Origin: Iodobacter sp. BJB302 | GTDB taxonomy: Bacteria > Pseudomonadota > Gammaproteobacteria > Burkholderiales > Chitinibacteraceae | Direction of reading: 5' to 3' | DNA: 64,000 bases | Assembly: GCF_002735645.1 (NCBI RefSeq) | Contig: NZ_PDZG01000006.1 | Coordinates: 37,620-101,619, forward strand | Shown: in pieces, positions 26,543 through 35,590 of the stretch | Layout of the letters: every line of letters starts with the position of its first letter | How positions within the stretch are numbered: the first letter of the stretch is position 1 | Translations under genes and position numbers: made by a program | The notes under the pieces: generated by a model | Seen by the model: the letters and a program-made list of their open reading frames with translations, nothing else | Told to the model about the DNA's origin: nothing | Database searches by the model: none

Positions 26543-28093
26543 TTATGCTGGCCGGGAGTGCTGTAACAGCCGGTAAAACTGCATTAAATCGCGGGGAGCC
26601 AGAGGGCGGCTGAAGTAATATCCCTGGATTAAATTGCAATCGTAGGAAACCAGCATCTCAAGGGTAGCTTTGTCTTCTACCCCTTCGGCCACCACGCTCA
26701 GGCCCAGGGTGTGAGACAGCTTAATGACGCTTTCAACAATATGTGAATCTATATTGTTTTGTGTAATGGTGCGGATAAAGCTTTGATCGATTTTTAACTC
26801 ATCAATTGGCAGGCGTTTTAAGTAAGAAAGTGACGCATAGCCCGTACCAAAGTCATCCAGTGCTAATTTACAGCCCAGCGCTTTCAGCGCGTGCAGGCTG
26901 CTGATCGTGGCTTCCAGATCTTCGATGGCTGCCGATTCTGTGATTTCGAAAATAATCCGCTCTCCGGGGATATTCCACAGCTGCAGCGCATTTTCAACTT
27001 CATAAGCAAGGCGCGAATCCAGCAGATTGGAAGGGGTGAGATTGATGCTCAGACTTCCCTTGAGCCCCATCTTGCTTAATTTGGAAAACCCCCGCAATGC
27101 AGTGTGGATCACCCAGCGGGTCAGCTGCGGCATCAGGCCCAGCAGCTCGGCAACCAGCACTGCTTCATCGGGGCGGATTGCGCCAAGCACGGCATCCTGC
27201 CAGCGCAGCAGCGCTTCAGCGCCTTTGTAAACAGGGCCATCGGGACCAGGCTGAATCTGCGGCTGAAAGGCCAGATGAAAGCGGTTTTGTGCCAGCGCAT
27301 CTCTAAGTGGCTGTTCCAGTTTATTCAGCAGACGGCCCTGAATATCCCGTTTAGCCTGATAAACAGATGGCTCTTCATTGCTGCATAGCTTAGCCGCAGC
27401 CTGGGCCGCCAGTATCAGCTGCTTGGCCGTTTGGCCATGATCCGGCCATAAAGCGATGCCAATACGCGGGCTGATTGCCCACTCTGTAAATGATTGCTTC
27501 AGTAGTTTTTGTGCCCTGTCCGCCGCCAGCAAGGAATGCCCTTCGCCTGCCATATTTGGCAGAATCATCAGCAGGCCACCTTCCAGTGGATAAAGTTTGT
27601 CTTCCTGGCGCAGCATTTCATTGAGCTGCTGGCTGGCGTTTTGGCGCAAAGATTCAATATGGCCAAGCTCGATATAGAGCAGGGCAATATGACGCTCGGG
27701 CTGGGAATGCAATTTTGCATGTTCTAAGCCATGAGCGGGCGTGCTGGTTTGTAAGGGGGTGAGGGCCTGTATATGCTGCCGCGTTTTTTCAAGCTCGGTA
27801 AAACACAGCCGGTTAATCAGTGCTTCGGCTTCCGCGGGAATATGGCGCAAAATCAGCTCGCGCCAGCCTAATAAAAGCAGCGTTGACTGGCTTAAACCAT
27901 GAGGGCTGAGCTGAGGCCACAGGGCAATGGCTTCACCCTGAATCAGGGCCTGAAAATATTCATTGTAAAGTACTTCATCTGCTGGCTGACAGTGCGCTTG
28001 TACCATGGCTTCTAGCTTGGGTATCAGTACATCCTGCTCTTCAAGCTTATAGCTGGCGAGAAGAGCAAGGTCGATAGTGAGGGGCTCTTTCAT
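26543..28093 (-). CDS. EAL phosphodiesterase with degenerate GGDEF region
   Basis: A 516-residue soluble protein. Residues about 135-250 resemble a decayed GGDEF domain, with the signature position reading LEGGLLM, so no cyclase activity is expected. The EAL domain (about 260-510) looks intact: EALLRW (293-298), SINLTP, EITES, LDDFGTGYASL, KIDQSF, VAEGVED and QGYYFSRP. It should hydrolyse c-di-GMP to pGpG. The N-terminal ~120 residues are helical and unassigned. Its ATG overlaps the stop of the HD-GYP gene (ATGA at 28090-28093), so the two are translated together. Confidence 0.9.
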   Translation of the reverse strand: MKEPLTIDLALLASYKLEEQDVLIPKLEAMVQAHCQPADEVLYNEYFQALIQGEAIALWPQLSPHGLSQSTLLLLGWRELILRHIPAEAEALINRLCFTELEKTRQHIQALTPLQTSTPAHGLEHAKLHSQPERHIALLYIELGHIESLRQNASQQLNEMLRQEDKLYPLEGGLLMILPNMAGEGHSLLAADRAQKLLKQSFTEWAISPRIGIALWPDHGQTAKQLILAAQAAAKLCSNEEPSVYQAKRDIQGRLLNKLEQPLRDALAQNRFHLAFQPQIQPGPDGPVYKGAEALLRWQDAVLGAIRPDEAVLVAELLGLMPQLTRWVIHTALRGFSKLSKMGLKGSLSINLTPSNLLDSRLAYEVENALQLWNIPGERIIFEITESAAIEDLEATISSLHALKALGCKLALDDFGTGYASLSYLKRLPIDELKIDQSFIRTITQNNIDSHIVESVIKLSHTLGLSVVAEGVEDKATLEMLVSYDCNLIQGYYFSRPLAPRDLMQFYRLLQHSRPA

Positions 28094-29427
28094 CCCAGAA
28101 AATACTCCTTAGGATCGATATTAAAGCTGCCCTGTGGCCATTCTCTGCGGATGCAAATTTCCTGCCCGGCATTCATCGCAGGATTAATCATTAAATCTAA
28201 TAAATTGGGGCGGGCATGTGGCTGCTTATCCGGGCCTAAGATTAAAAGCACTTTGGGTTTGAGCCTTCTGCTGCGATTTTGCCCGGCCACAATGCCGATA
28301 TCGCCACTGCTCAGCTCAACCAGTGTACCGACGGGGAAAATACCAATGCACTGGGCAAATTGCTCCACCAGTGCCTGGTGAAAGTATTTATCGCTCCATT
28401 TATATAAGAGCTGTAAGGCAGAGTGGTTGTTTTTTGTTTCTGCGTGATTGCGGTCGCTGGTCAGGGCGGTATAGCAATCCACAATGCCCGCCATACAGGA
28501 AAACAAACCGATGCTTTCGCCTTTTAATCCGGCCGGGTAGCCGCTGCCATCGATGCGCTCGTGGTGACGCGCCACCATATCGTAGACATCGAGGGGTACT
28601 TCTTTAATTTGGTTCAGAATATCCAGGCTGTGCCAGACATGCGTTTTCATCATGGAAAACTCGCCCGGCGAATAAGAGCCGCTGTGTTTAAGCAGGTTTT
28701 CCGGCAGTTTCATTTTGCCAATATCCAGCATTAAGCCAGCAAACCCCAGCTTATGCAGGTCTTCCTGCGGATAGCCAAGGTGCCGACCAAAGGCCAGCAT
28801 ATAAACGGCGGTGTCGAGCGCATGCCCGTAAGCATAGTTGTCGGTGGCTTTGAGTTGCGACAGCCAAAGCAGGGCGCTGGGATTCCGGATAATTGAATCC
28901 ACCATTTCGGAAACAACATCATTGATGGCTTCTACCCTGGGTTGCAGATCTCTGCTGATGGCCTCCATCGCCGCTTCAATCACATCACTGGCTAGGCGAT
29001 GTACAGCCTGAGCATGAGGAATTTCCCGCTTAATTGGCGTGCTGTCGGCATAAATAATAATTTTAGGCTCAACCCAGGCCGTGTCTGCCTTGCTGTTTTT
29101 GCCCTGGGACCAAAGTGCAAAGCGCTGGCGTAATTCTTTAAGCAGGGTAATTTGTTCTTTAATTTCTATGGTCTGGTATTGGATGTACGGTACAAGCGGC
29201 TCTGAATTGAATTTTTGATCGATTAAAAATGCCCAGCGCTCTATGCCACCCACAGAGCGATCCAGGTTAACCGTTACAAACTTGCAGTATTCTTGGAGCT
29301 GTGAGAGGTGCTCAGGGGTTTCAAGCAGAAAGCCTTCCAGCAAAAAAGGCGTGTCCAGCCACGGGCGATCGAGTTCGCTAATAAATAAACCAGCTTGCAA
29401 AGCTGTGACGGGAAGGCGTGTTTCCAA
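28090..29427 (-). CDS. HD-GYP domain protein with DUF3391 and altered HD motif
   Basis: A 445-residue protein. The N-terminus is a DUF3391 domain (about 1-140). The HD-GYP domain (about 170-360) keeps His202, HHERIDGSGYP (288-298) and other family residues, but the HD pair reads LD (LMLDIGK, Leu234-Asp235) instead of HD. In active members that His is a metal ligand, so catalysis may be lost or changed. HD-GYP proteins normally hydrolyse c-di-GMP fully to GMP. The overlap with the EAL gene suggests a joint role, perhaps with this protein as a sensor or scaffold. No transmembrane segments are seen. Confidence 0.87.
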   Translation of the reverse strand: METRLPVTALQAGLFISELDRPWLDTPFLLEGFLLETPEHLSQLQEYCKFVTVNLDRSVGGIERWAFLIDQKFNSEPLVPYIQYQTIEIKEQITLLKELRQRFALWSQGKNSKADTAWVEPKIIIYADSTPIKREIPHAQAVHRLASDVIEAAMEAISRDLQPRVEAINDVVSEMVDSIIRNPSALLWLSQLKATDNYAYGHALDTAVYMLAFGRHLGYPQEDLHKLGFAGLMLDIGKMKLPENLLKHSGSYSPGEFSMMKTHVWHSLDILNQIKEVPLDVYDMVARHHERIDGSGYPAGLKGESIGLFSCMAGIVDCYTALTSDRNHAETKNNHSALQLLYKWSDKYFHQALVEQFAQCIGIFPVGTLVELSSGDIGIVAGQNRSRRLKPKVLLILGPDKQPHARPNLLDLMINPAMNAGQEICIRREWPQGSFNIDPKEYFLG

Positions 29428-30081
29428 TTGTATAGGTCTGTGCTAAGGGTTTAGGGCTGCATATTTGGCTTTTGCTGACTTGGCCTTTGCCAGTCGCCTG
29501 GAGCAAAGCTAAGTATTTGCTTGCAAAGTGCTATTTGCTGATTGTAAGCAAGCACTTGCCCTTGTTTCAAATGCGTCATTAGCGTGATTGTAAATGATTC
29601 ATAGCAGTAAGGAATACTTGCCGCGATATCCGGCTATTATTTTTGGCATACAGATATTTGCTATCAAAGTATTGAAGTGCCCTATTGTGTGGATAAGCAA
29701 ATATCGTAAAAGCAGATTTAATATTAATCGCAATTAATAAATTTATTGTATTACTTTTCAGTATTTCAAGGCTGCTCAGGCAGGCATCGCGCGCTTTATC
29801 GGGCGGGCGGAGCGAAATAGCGTCCTTTTTTGCACGCTGCCAGGGCTTATTCTTGCCGTAAATAATGCCTGTTTCCCTGGCTTGGAAGGGTGAAAAAAAG
29901 TGGGCTGAATTCGTGTTACCGCCCCTAGGTGCCGATTGAGGGGCATTATGGGCAATCGGTATTATTTTAACCGAATAAGATGTTTTCATTTTCTATGATG
30001 AAGGCTGGTTTTTGCGCTTAGAAAAACTCCCTCCCGGGTAAGTTTTTGTTAAAATGGCGACCGTTTTTTTGTGAGAAGACT
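29428..30081. other. 654-bp region between the HD-GYP gene and potA
   Basis: The region separates divergent transcription units and should hold both promoters. It contains direct short repeats of GCAAGCACTTG/TTGCTTGCAAAG type near 29515-29560 and one unsupported reading frame (29579-29989, minus). A TTAAAAT word at 30049-30055 may be a -10 element for potA. Nothing else was recognised. Confidence 0.35.
29579..29989 (-). CDS. Doubtful hypothetical protein
   Basis: This open frame of 136 codons has no recognisable domain, an unusual amino-acid mix (many Asn, Lys, Ile and Ser) and codon choice unlike neighbouring genes. No good ribosome site is evident. It may be a chance frame in the intergenic region. 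It is listed because nothing else occupies the stretch. Confidence 0.2.
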   Translation of the reverse strand: MKTSYSVKIIPIAHNAPQSAPRGGNTNSAHFFSPFQARETGIIYGKNKPWQRAKKDAISLRPPDKARDACLSSLEILKSNTINLLIAINIKSAFTIFAYPHNRALQYFDSKYLYAKNNSRISRQVFLTAMNHLQSR

Positions 30082-31170
30082 ATGGCCCTGCTGGAGATCC
30101 GTGACGTCGTAAAAACTTTCGGCGATTTCACTGCCGTTAATCATGTGAGCTTGTCGGTGGAAGCCGGTGAATTCTTTACTTTGCTGGGCCCTTCGGGCTG
30201 TGGCAAAACCACTTTATTGCGGATGCTGGCCGGTTTTGAACAGCCGGATTCAGGCGCTATTTTGCTTGATGGGCAAGATATGTCCATGGTGCCGCCTGAA
30301 AAGCGCCCGGTACATACTGTATTTCAAAATTACGCGCTGTTTCCGCATATGAGCGTGGCAGACAATATCGCCTTTCCGCTAAAAATGGCGAAGGCTGAAG
30401 CCGCTGAAATTAAATTTCGCGTGGCAGAAATTCTGGAAGACGTGCGTTTGCAGGAATTTGCTCATCGTTTTCCGCATGAGTTATCCGGTGGCCAGCGTCA
30501 GCGCGTGGCCATTGCCCGCTCTTTGGTGAATCGTCCGCGCCTCTTGCTGCTGGATGAGCCCTTATCTGCGCTGGATGCTAAATTACGCGAGCAGATGCAG
30601 ATGGAGCTGATCACCCTGCAAAAAGAAGTGGGCGTGACCTTTGTGTATGTGACGCACGATCAGGGCGAAGCGCTGGCTTTATCGCACCGGATTGCCGTGA
30701 TGAATAAAGGCCAGGTAGAGCAGCTGGACGCGCCTGAAACCATCTACAGTTATCCCAAAAGCCGTTTTGTGGCTGATTTTATTGGCCAGTGCAATTTACT
30801 GGATGCCACGATTAAATCTGTGTCCGGTGAGCGTATGCAGGTTGAAATTGCAGGTGTGGGGATTGCTGAAACCCTGCCGGTTGCAGGAGCAGTGGTTGGT
30901 CAGAAAGGCACGCTGAGCTTGCGCCCTGAGAAAATCAAACTGGCTGCCAGCCTGGATAATACAGATGCAGATGAAGTGCACTTTAAGGGAACGGTTGAAA
31001 ACTGCCTCTACCTTGGCGACGTCACCATTTATATCGTGAAATTAGATAATGGCATCCTAGTTGAGGCCATGCTGCCTAATTCTGCAGCGGGCCGCGCCAA
31101 ATTCTTTGATGACAATGATGCAGTAGAGCTGGCATGGCGTTATGACGCCGGCCACTTTTTGCTGTCTTAA
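30082..31170 (+). CDS. potA: Polyamine ABC transporter ATPase PotA
   Basis: A 362-residue ATPase from the ATG at 30082 (preceded by GAGAAG); an in-frame start 36 bases earlier lacks support. It has Walker A GPSGCGKTT, the ABC signature LSGGQRQRVAIARSL, Walker B LLLLDEPLSALD and the H-loop THDQGEAL. A C-terminal TOBE domain (FIGQCNLLDATI onward) is present. PotA powers import of spermidine/putrescine through PotB and PotC. The next gene starts nine bases after its stop, and the order potABCD is complete. Confidence 0.95.
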   Translation: MALLEIRDVVKTFGDFTAVNHVSLSVEAGEFFTLLGPSGCGKTTLLRMLAGFEQPDSGAILLDGQDMSMVPPEKRPVHTVFQNYALFPHMSVADNIAFPLKMAKAEAAEIKFRVAEILEDVRLQEFAHRFPHELSGGQRQRVAIARSLVNRPRLLLLDEPLSALDAKLREQMQMELITLQKEVGVTFVYVTHDQGEALALSHRIAVMNKGQVEQLDAPETIYSYPKSRFVADFIGQCNLLDATIKSVSGERMQVEIAGVGIAETLPVAGAVVGQKGTLSLRPEKIKLAASLDNTDADEVHFKGTVENCLYLGDVTIYIVKLDNGILVEAMLPNSAAGRAKFFDDNDAVELAWRYDAGHFLLS

Positions 31171-31179
31171 GGGGGCGAG

Positions 31180-32115
31180 ATGTCCAAAGTAAAATCGCCA
31201 GGTCTGGCGAAGTGGCTGATTTCTGGCCCGCCGCTCTTATATCTGCTGATCTTTTTTGCCGTGCCTACGCTGATAATGATTTTTTCAGCGTTTCGCTTTC
31301 CGGGTGAATACGGCGGGCTGATGCCGCTGGTAGATATCAACCCGGATACAGGCGCACGCGAGCTTTTAATTAATTCACAAAACTGGCGTGATTTTTTAAC
31401 GCTGGAAAACTTCAGTCGTTTTTTTGAAGACGGGGTTTATGTTGAATTATTTATTAAATCATTCTGGTACGCAGGCTTAACTACGCTGTTTTGCATCATT
31501 CTGGCATATCCGCTGGCGTGGCTGATTGCGCGCAGCCCGAAGAAATACCGTGATTTATTAGTATTGCTGGTGATTCTGCCATTCTGGAGTAATTTCTTAA
31601 TCCGCGTTTATGCCTGGATGATTATTCTGGGGCCGCAGGGCTATTTTGCCATGACGGTAAACAGCGTATTAGCGTGGTTTGGTATTGGTCCGCAGCAGTT
31701 TCTGTTTACTCATTTTGCGGTGATTGTGGTGCTGGTGTATGTGCATTTACCGTTTATGGTATTGCCGCTTTATGCCAATTTAGAAAAACACGATATGGCG
31801 CTATTGGATGCTGCGCAAGATTTGGGCGCGTCGGCATGGCAGCGTTTCTGGCGCATCACCTGGCCATTATCCCTGCCGGGTGTCTGGGCAGGCGCGGCTT
31901 TAGTGTTTATTCCGGCTCTGGGCATGTTTGCCGTGCCTGATCTGGTGGGCGGCACCGATGGCATTATGGTGGGTAATTTAATTAAACAGCAGTTCCTTGA
32001 TAGCCGTGACTGGCCATTTGGCTCGACCCTGTCGATTATGCTCACGGGTGGGGTGTTACTGCTGGCGGTATTGGCGACCTTGATTAGTCGTGGAAGGAAA
32101 AAACAACATGACTAA
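31180..32115 (+). CDS. potB: Polyamine ABC permease PotB
   Basis: This 311-residue inner-membrane permease has about six membrane helices and the EAA-type loop LDAAQDLGASAWQRFWRITW that docks on PotA. It has a periplasmic insert of ~60 residues after TM1, as usual for PotB. A GGGGCGAG ribosome site precedes the ATG. Its end overlaps the potC start by eight bases. Confidence 0.94.
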   Translation: MSKVKSPGLAKWLISGPPLLYLLIFFAVPTLIMIFSAFRFPGEYGGLMPLVDINPDTGARELLINSQNWRDFLTLENFSRFFEDGVYVELFIKSFWYAGLTTLFCIILAYPLAWLIARSPKKYRDLLVLLVILPFWSNFLIRVYAWMIILGPQGYFAMTVNSVLAWFGIGPQQFLFTHFAVIVVLVYVHLPFMVLPLYANLEKHDMALLDAAQDLGASAWQRFWRITWPLSLPGVWAGAALVFIPALGMFAVPDLVGGTDGIMVGNLIKQQFLDSRDWPFGSTLSIMLTGGVLLLAVLATLISRGRKKQHD

Positions 32116-32881
32116 GCAAAGTAAATGGCTGTGGGCCGTGGCCTTATTAACCTATGGTTTTTTGTATTTACCACTGGTGATTGTGGTCGTGTATTCATTT
32201 AATGATTCACGCTTAAATGCTGAATGGGTTGGCTTTACATTCAAGTGGTATCGCATTTTATTTAATGATGAGCAAATGCTGGTGGCTGCCCGCAACTCAT
32301 TATTAATTGCAGTGATTACCAGCTTCTTTGCCACTATTTTTGGCACTTTAGCGGGTATGGCAATGTATAAATACAAGCTGCGCCTATTACCGGTTTTAGT
32401 GCTCACGCCGATCGCAATCCCTGAAATATTAATGGGCGTATCGCTGTTAATGTTTTTTGTGATGCTCAATATGACCTTAGGTTTGTTTTCGGTCACGCTG
32501 GCGCATATTGCTTTTTGTATTGGCTTTGTGGCGATTGTGGTGCGTTCCCGTTTGCAGGGTATGGATGAAGCCCTGGTAGAGGCTGCGCGTGATCTGGGTG
32601 CAACGCCGCTGCAGGCATTTCGCTTAATTACCATGCCTTTAATTATGCCGGGGATTATTGCAGGTGCTTTAATGGCATTCACTTTATCGATTGATGATTT
32701 TGTGATTACTTTCTTTACTGCCGGGGCTGGTGCTTCTACTTTACCGCTGCAAATTTATTCAATGATCAGAATTGCCGTTACACCAGAAGTGAATGCGATT
32801 TCTACTTTACTGATGTTGCTTACTCTGGCTTTGATTCTGATTGCAGGTAAATTGGCGCCGGGGGCTTTAAGGGCGAAGTAA
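32108..32881 (+). CDS. potC: Polyamine ABC permease PotC
   Basis: A 257-residue permease from the ATG at 32108, inside the end of potB; GGAAGGAAA gives the ribosome site. It has six membrane helices and the EAA loop VEAARDLGATPLQAFRLITM. DDFVITFFTAGAG is a family hallmark. It pairs with PotB to form the channel. A gap of 183 bases separates it from potD. Confidence 0.94.
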   Translation: MTKQSKWLWAVALLTYGFLYLPLVIVVVYSFNDSRLNAEWVGFTFKWYRILFNDEQMLVAARNSLLIAVITSFFATIFGTLAGMAMYKYKLRLLPVLVLTPIAIPEILMGVSLLMFFVMLNMTLGLFSVTLAHIAFCIGFVAIVVRSRLQGMDEALVEAARDLGATPLQAFRLITMPLIMPGIIAGALMAFTLSIDDFVITFFTAGAGASTLPLQIYSMIRIAVTPEVNAISTLLMLLTLALILIAGKLAPGALRAK

Positions 32882-33064
32882 TGTTTTGAGCGGGGCGGGC
32901 ATTGCCCGCTTGCGCTGTTTCGGTGCTGTTTAATGCGCATATGTTCTGGTTTTTTTACGCTTATGGCGGATCAGCAACATTTGCGCAGGCGCCTGAAATG
33001 GATTGTACAAAATAAGGCATAATCAGCGGGTCTTTTTATTCAACTGCTTTGGAGTGTTTGAGAC

Positions 33065-34123
33065 ATGAAGAAATTATTATTCACGCTTTTACTGGCAGCC
33101 AATATGGCAAATGCCGAAGAAGTGCTCCACGTTTACAACTGGAACAATTATATTGCGCCAGAAACGGTTAAACGCTTCCAGGCAGAATGTAAATGCCGCG
33201 TGGTGCAGGATTACTACGGCGCCATGGAAGAAATGCTGGCCAAGCTGAGTGCGGGTGCTAAAGGCTACGACGTGGTTGTGCCTACAGGTTTTGCGATGCC
33301 GCCTTTGATTAAGCAGGGCATGGTGCAGACTCTGGATAAATCCAAGCTCCCTAATATTAAAAATGTGAACCCTACTTTTTTAAACAGCCAGTTTGATCCG
33401 GGTAATCAATTCTCCCTGCCTTATTCCTTTACCACCACCTTGCTGGGCTTTAATCAAACCAAGCTAAAAGAGCTGGGTATTGAGCCAAATTCATGGTCGC
33501 TTATTTTTGATCCGGCTATCCTGGCAAAAATTAAAGGCAAGGTTACGGTACTGGATGATGCCAATGAATTATTTGCAGCATCTCTGATGTATAACGGTTT
33601 TTCTCCAAACTCCACCAAGCCGGAAGAATGGAAAAAAGCGCAAGAAACCATTATTAAAGCCAAGCCATTCTGGGCTGCGTTTAATTCACAAAGCTATATC
33701 AAGGAATTAACGCTGGGCAATATCTGGGTCGCTCATGGCTATTCCAGCGATATGTTTCAGGCAGCAAACGATGCCAAAACAGCCAAGCGTGCCTTTACCG
33801 TCAGCTACGGTTTGCAAAAAGAAGGTAACACCCTGTCTGTGGATAATATGATGGTGCTCAAATCCGCACCGCGCCCGGATCTCGCGCATAAGTTTGTTAA
33901 TTTTATGCTGGAAGGTAAAAACTCGAGCGAGCTGACCAATATGGTGGGTACGGGCAATCCAAACAGCGCTGCTGCGCCGTTTGTGAATGCTGAAATGAAA
34001 AAGAATACGGCTGTATTCCCGGATGAAGCCGCATTAAAGAAACTGCAGCAGCTTAAGCCGCTTGATGCCAAGCAACGCCGTGATTTAAGCCGTTTGTGGA
34101 CTCAGGTTAAAACCTCTAAATAA
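33065..34123 (+). CDS. potD: Polyamine-binding periplasmic protein PotD/PotF
   Basis: This 352-residue protein has a Sec signal peptide (cleaved after ANA, residue ~17). The mature start EEVLHVYNWNNYI is characteristic of spermidine/putrescine-binding proteins. It has YDVVVPTGFAMP and the ligand-site stretch GNIWVAHGYSSDMF. It would deliver polyamines to PotABC. The 183-bp gap upstream with its own GGAGTG ribosome site allows a separate promoter, so the binding protein can be made in excess. A hairpin follows at 34134. Confidence 0.92.
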   Translation: MKKLLFTLLLAANMANAEEVLHVYNWNNYIAPETVKRFQAECKCRVVQDYYGAMEEMLAKLSAGAKGYDVVVPTGFAMPPLIKQGMVQTLDKSKLPNIKNVNPTFLNSQFDPGNQFSLPYSFTTTLLGFNQTKLKELGIEPNSWSLIFDPAILAKIKGKVTVLDDANELFAASLMYNGFSPNSTKPEEWKKAQETIIKAKPFWAAFNSQSYIKELTLGNIWVAHGYSSDMFQAANDAKTAKRAFTVSYGLQKEGNTLSVDNMMVLKSAPRPDLAHKFVNFMLEGKNSSELTNMVGTGNPNSAAAPFVNAEMKKNTAVFPDEAALKKLQQLKPLDAKQRRDLSRLWTQVKTSK

Positions 34124-34133
34124 GGGGCAATAA

Positions 34134-34159
34134 GGAGAGCTGCAATGATGCGGCTCTCC
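34134..34159 (+). terminator. Hairpin downstream of potD
   Basis: GGAGAGCTGC pairs with GCGGCTCTCC (one G-U) around an AATGAT loop, followed by CTTTCC. This is a moderate terminator. The next gene starts 11 bases later. Confidence 0.6.
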
Positions 34160-34169
34160 CTTTCCTTGA

Positions 34170-35276
34170 ATGAGACATTCCCTCAACATCAGCTATCTTG
34201 CCAGGCGAATTACTCCGACCAGAGTGCCTCGTTATATTGCCTTCTGCTCGGCGCTGGTGATTCTGGTGGTCAGCCTCTATCCCTTTAGTGGCTGGCGTTT
34301 TACAGGGGAGCCAATTTGGGCATTTTATGCCTATCCTCTGCCTTACTATTTCACCTTTTTTGATAACACCATCAATGTGCTGGCCTATTTACCTCTGGGT
34401 TTTAGTATGGCCATTTCATTACGCCACCTTCGCTATGGCAGCTTTTTAGCTGCATTGTCCGGTTTGGCTTTATCTTCAACGGTCGAGTTTATTCAACAAT
34501 TTTTGCCTGGCCGTGTGGCCTCTAATCTGGATATTTTGAGTAATAGCTTTGGCGCACTGCTTGGTGTGCTGCTGGCGCTGATTTTAGGAAACCGTTACTG
34601 GCAAAACCGCTGGCTGGCTGTCCGCCACGCATGGTTTGCGCCTGGCCCTGCCGTGGAGTGGGGCACAACCTGGCTGGTACTGTGGTTTATTACTCAGCTG
34701 GATCCATCCCAGCCTTTTTTGGGCGTGGTGGTTGAATCCCCCGGCCTGCCACAGCCTTTTGAATCGCCGATGCAAAATGCCAAGCTGTTTTTAAGACTGC
34801 TGGAAGGCGGCGGCATGATGCTGCACTTTTTGGGTGTGGCTTTGTTTGTGTCGGTCCTGGTGCGTCATACCTGGCAAAGCCCGAAGGCGATCCGCTTTAC
34901 TCTGCTGACTGCTTTGCTGCTTAAGCTGGGTTTTGCCGGGCTCTTGCTCAAGCCCGCTCAGTTTTTTGCATGGATTAATATCAATATCGTGGTGGGGGGC
35001 CTGCTGGGCACGCTGGCCTTAGTGCTGCTGTGGCGATTAAACCGGCGGCTGCGGGCCTTAGTGGGGGCGCTGGCGCTGATCGCTACTCTCGTGATTGGCT
35101 GGTTTTGGCCGCTTACTCCTCAGCTGTCGGCTACTTTGCCGCTGTTCCGCTGGCATTACGGGCATTTGCTGCATTTCAATGGCCTGTCGGCTGTAATCAG
35201 TGATCTGTGGCCCTATGGCGCAATCGCTTTGCTGCTGTGGCTGTCAATTCGTGCTCCGCGTGAAGAATCCTGGTAA
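34170..35276 (+). CDS. VanZ-like integral membrane protein
   Basis: This 368-residue polytopic protein has an N-terminal half that fits the VanZ-like family. FFDNTINVLAYLPLGFS, STVEFIQQFLPGR and SNLDILSNSFGALLG are its diagnostic stretches. It is about twice as long as a minimal VanZ protein, with four or five further helices after residue ~210. VanZ confers low teicoplanin resistance in enterococci; in Gram-negatives the role is unknown. It lies just after the potD terminator with a poor ribosome site. Confidence 0.8.
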   Translation: MRHSLNISYLARRITPTRVPRYIAFCSALVILVVSLYPFSGWRFTGEPIWAFYAYPLPYYFTFFDNTINVLAYLPLGFSMAISLRHLRYGSFLAALSGLALSSTVEFIQQFLPGRVASNLDILSNSFGALLGVLLALILGNRYWQNRWLAVRHAWFAPGPAVEWGTTWLVLWFITQLDPSQPFLGVVVESPGLPQPFESPMQNAKLFLRLLEGGGMMLHFLGVALFVSVLVRHTWQSPKAIRFTLLTALLLKLGFAGLLLKPAQFFAWININIVVGGLLGTLALVLLWRLNRRLRALVGALALIATLVIGWFWPLTPQLSATLPLFRWHYGHLLHFNGLSAVISDLWPYGAIALLLWLSIRAPREESW

Positions 35277-35410
35277 GCCGGGTGAAGCGCCTTTAGTTAT
35301 TCTGCCGTTTTTATAGCGTCTTTATATCTGCACTTCGTTTATTTACCGCATTTTTACAAGCAGACCTTTAGCATTCATACATACATTTTCCTTCTGGAAG
35401 GATGATTGCA
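35277..35410. other. Leader region upstream of the choline transporter genes
   Basis: This AT-rich stretch probably carries the choXWV promoter. It ends with TTCCTTCTGGAAGGA, a small hairpin that includes the ribosome site of the short open frame at 35411. Confidence 0.35.
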
Positions 35411-35590
35411 ATGAGTCTGCTCTATGGTTCGATGGTCAATACACGTCGTGAAGACGTTCCCCATGCTGCACCAGTGCGTTTTATGCTGGTTTCGCGCTTT
35501 AGCGCCAATTCGGCGGGGGCTGCTCCTGAACTAAGGCCGGTTTTGCAAAAGTTATGCTGCTTTATCGTGGCAAAGTTGCGCCAGTTATGA
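35411..35590 (+). CDS. Possible short leader ORF coupled to choX
   Basis: This is a 59-codon frame with a GGAAGG ribosome site nine bases before its ATG. Its stop overlaps the choX start as ATGA (35587-35590). The peptide has no recognisable domain and is moderately basic. The overlap geometry suggests translational coupling, but the peptide may be a chance frame. A GGAAGG inside a small hairpin could tune its translation. Confidence 0.35.
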   Translation: MSLLYGSMVNTRREDVPHAAPVRFMLVSRFSANSAGAAPELRPVLQKLCCFIVAKLRQL

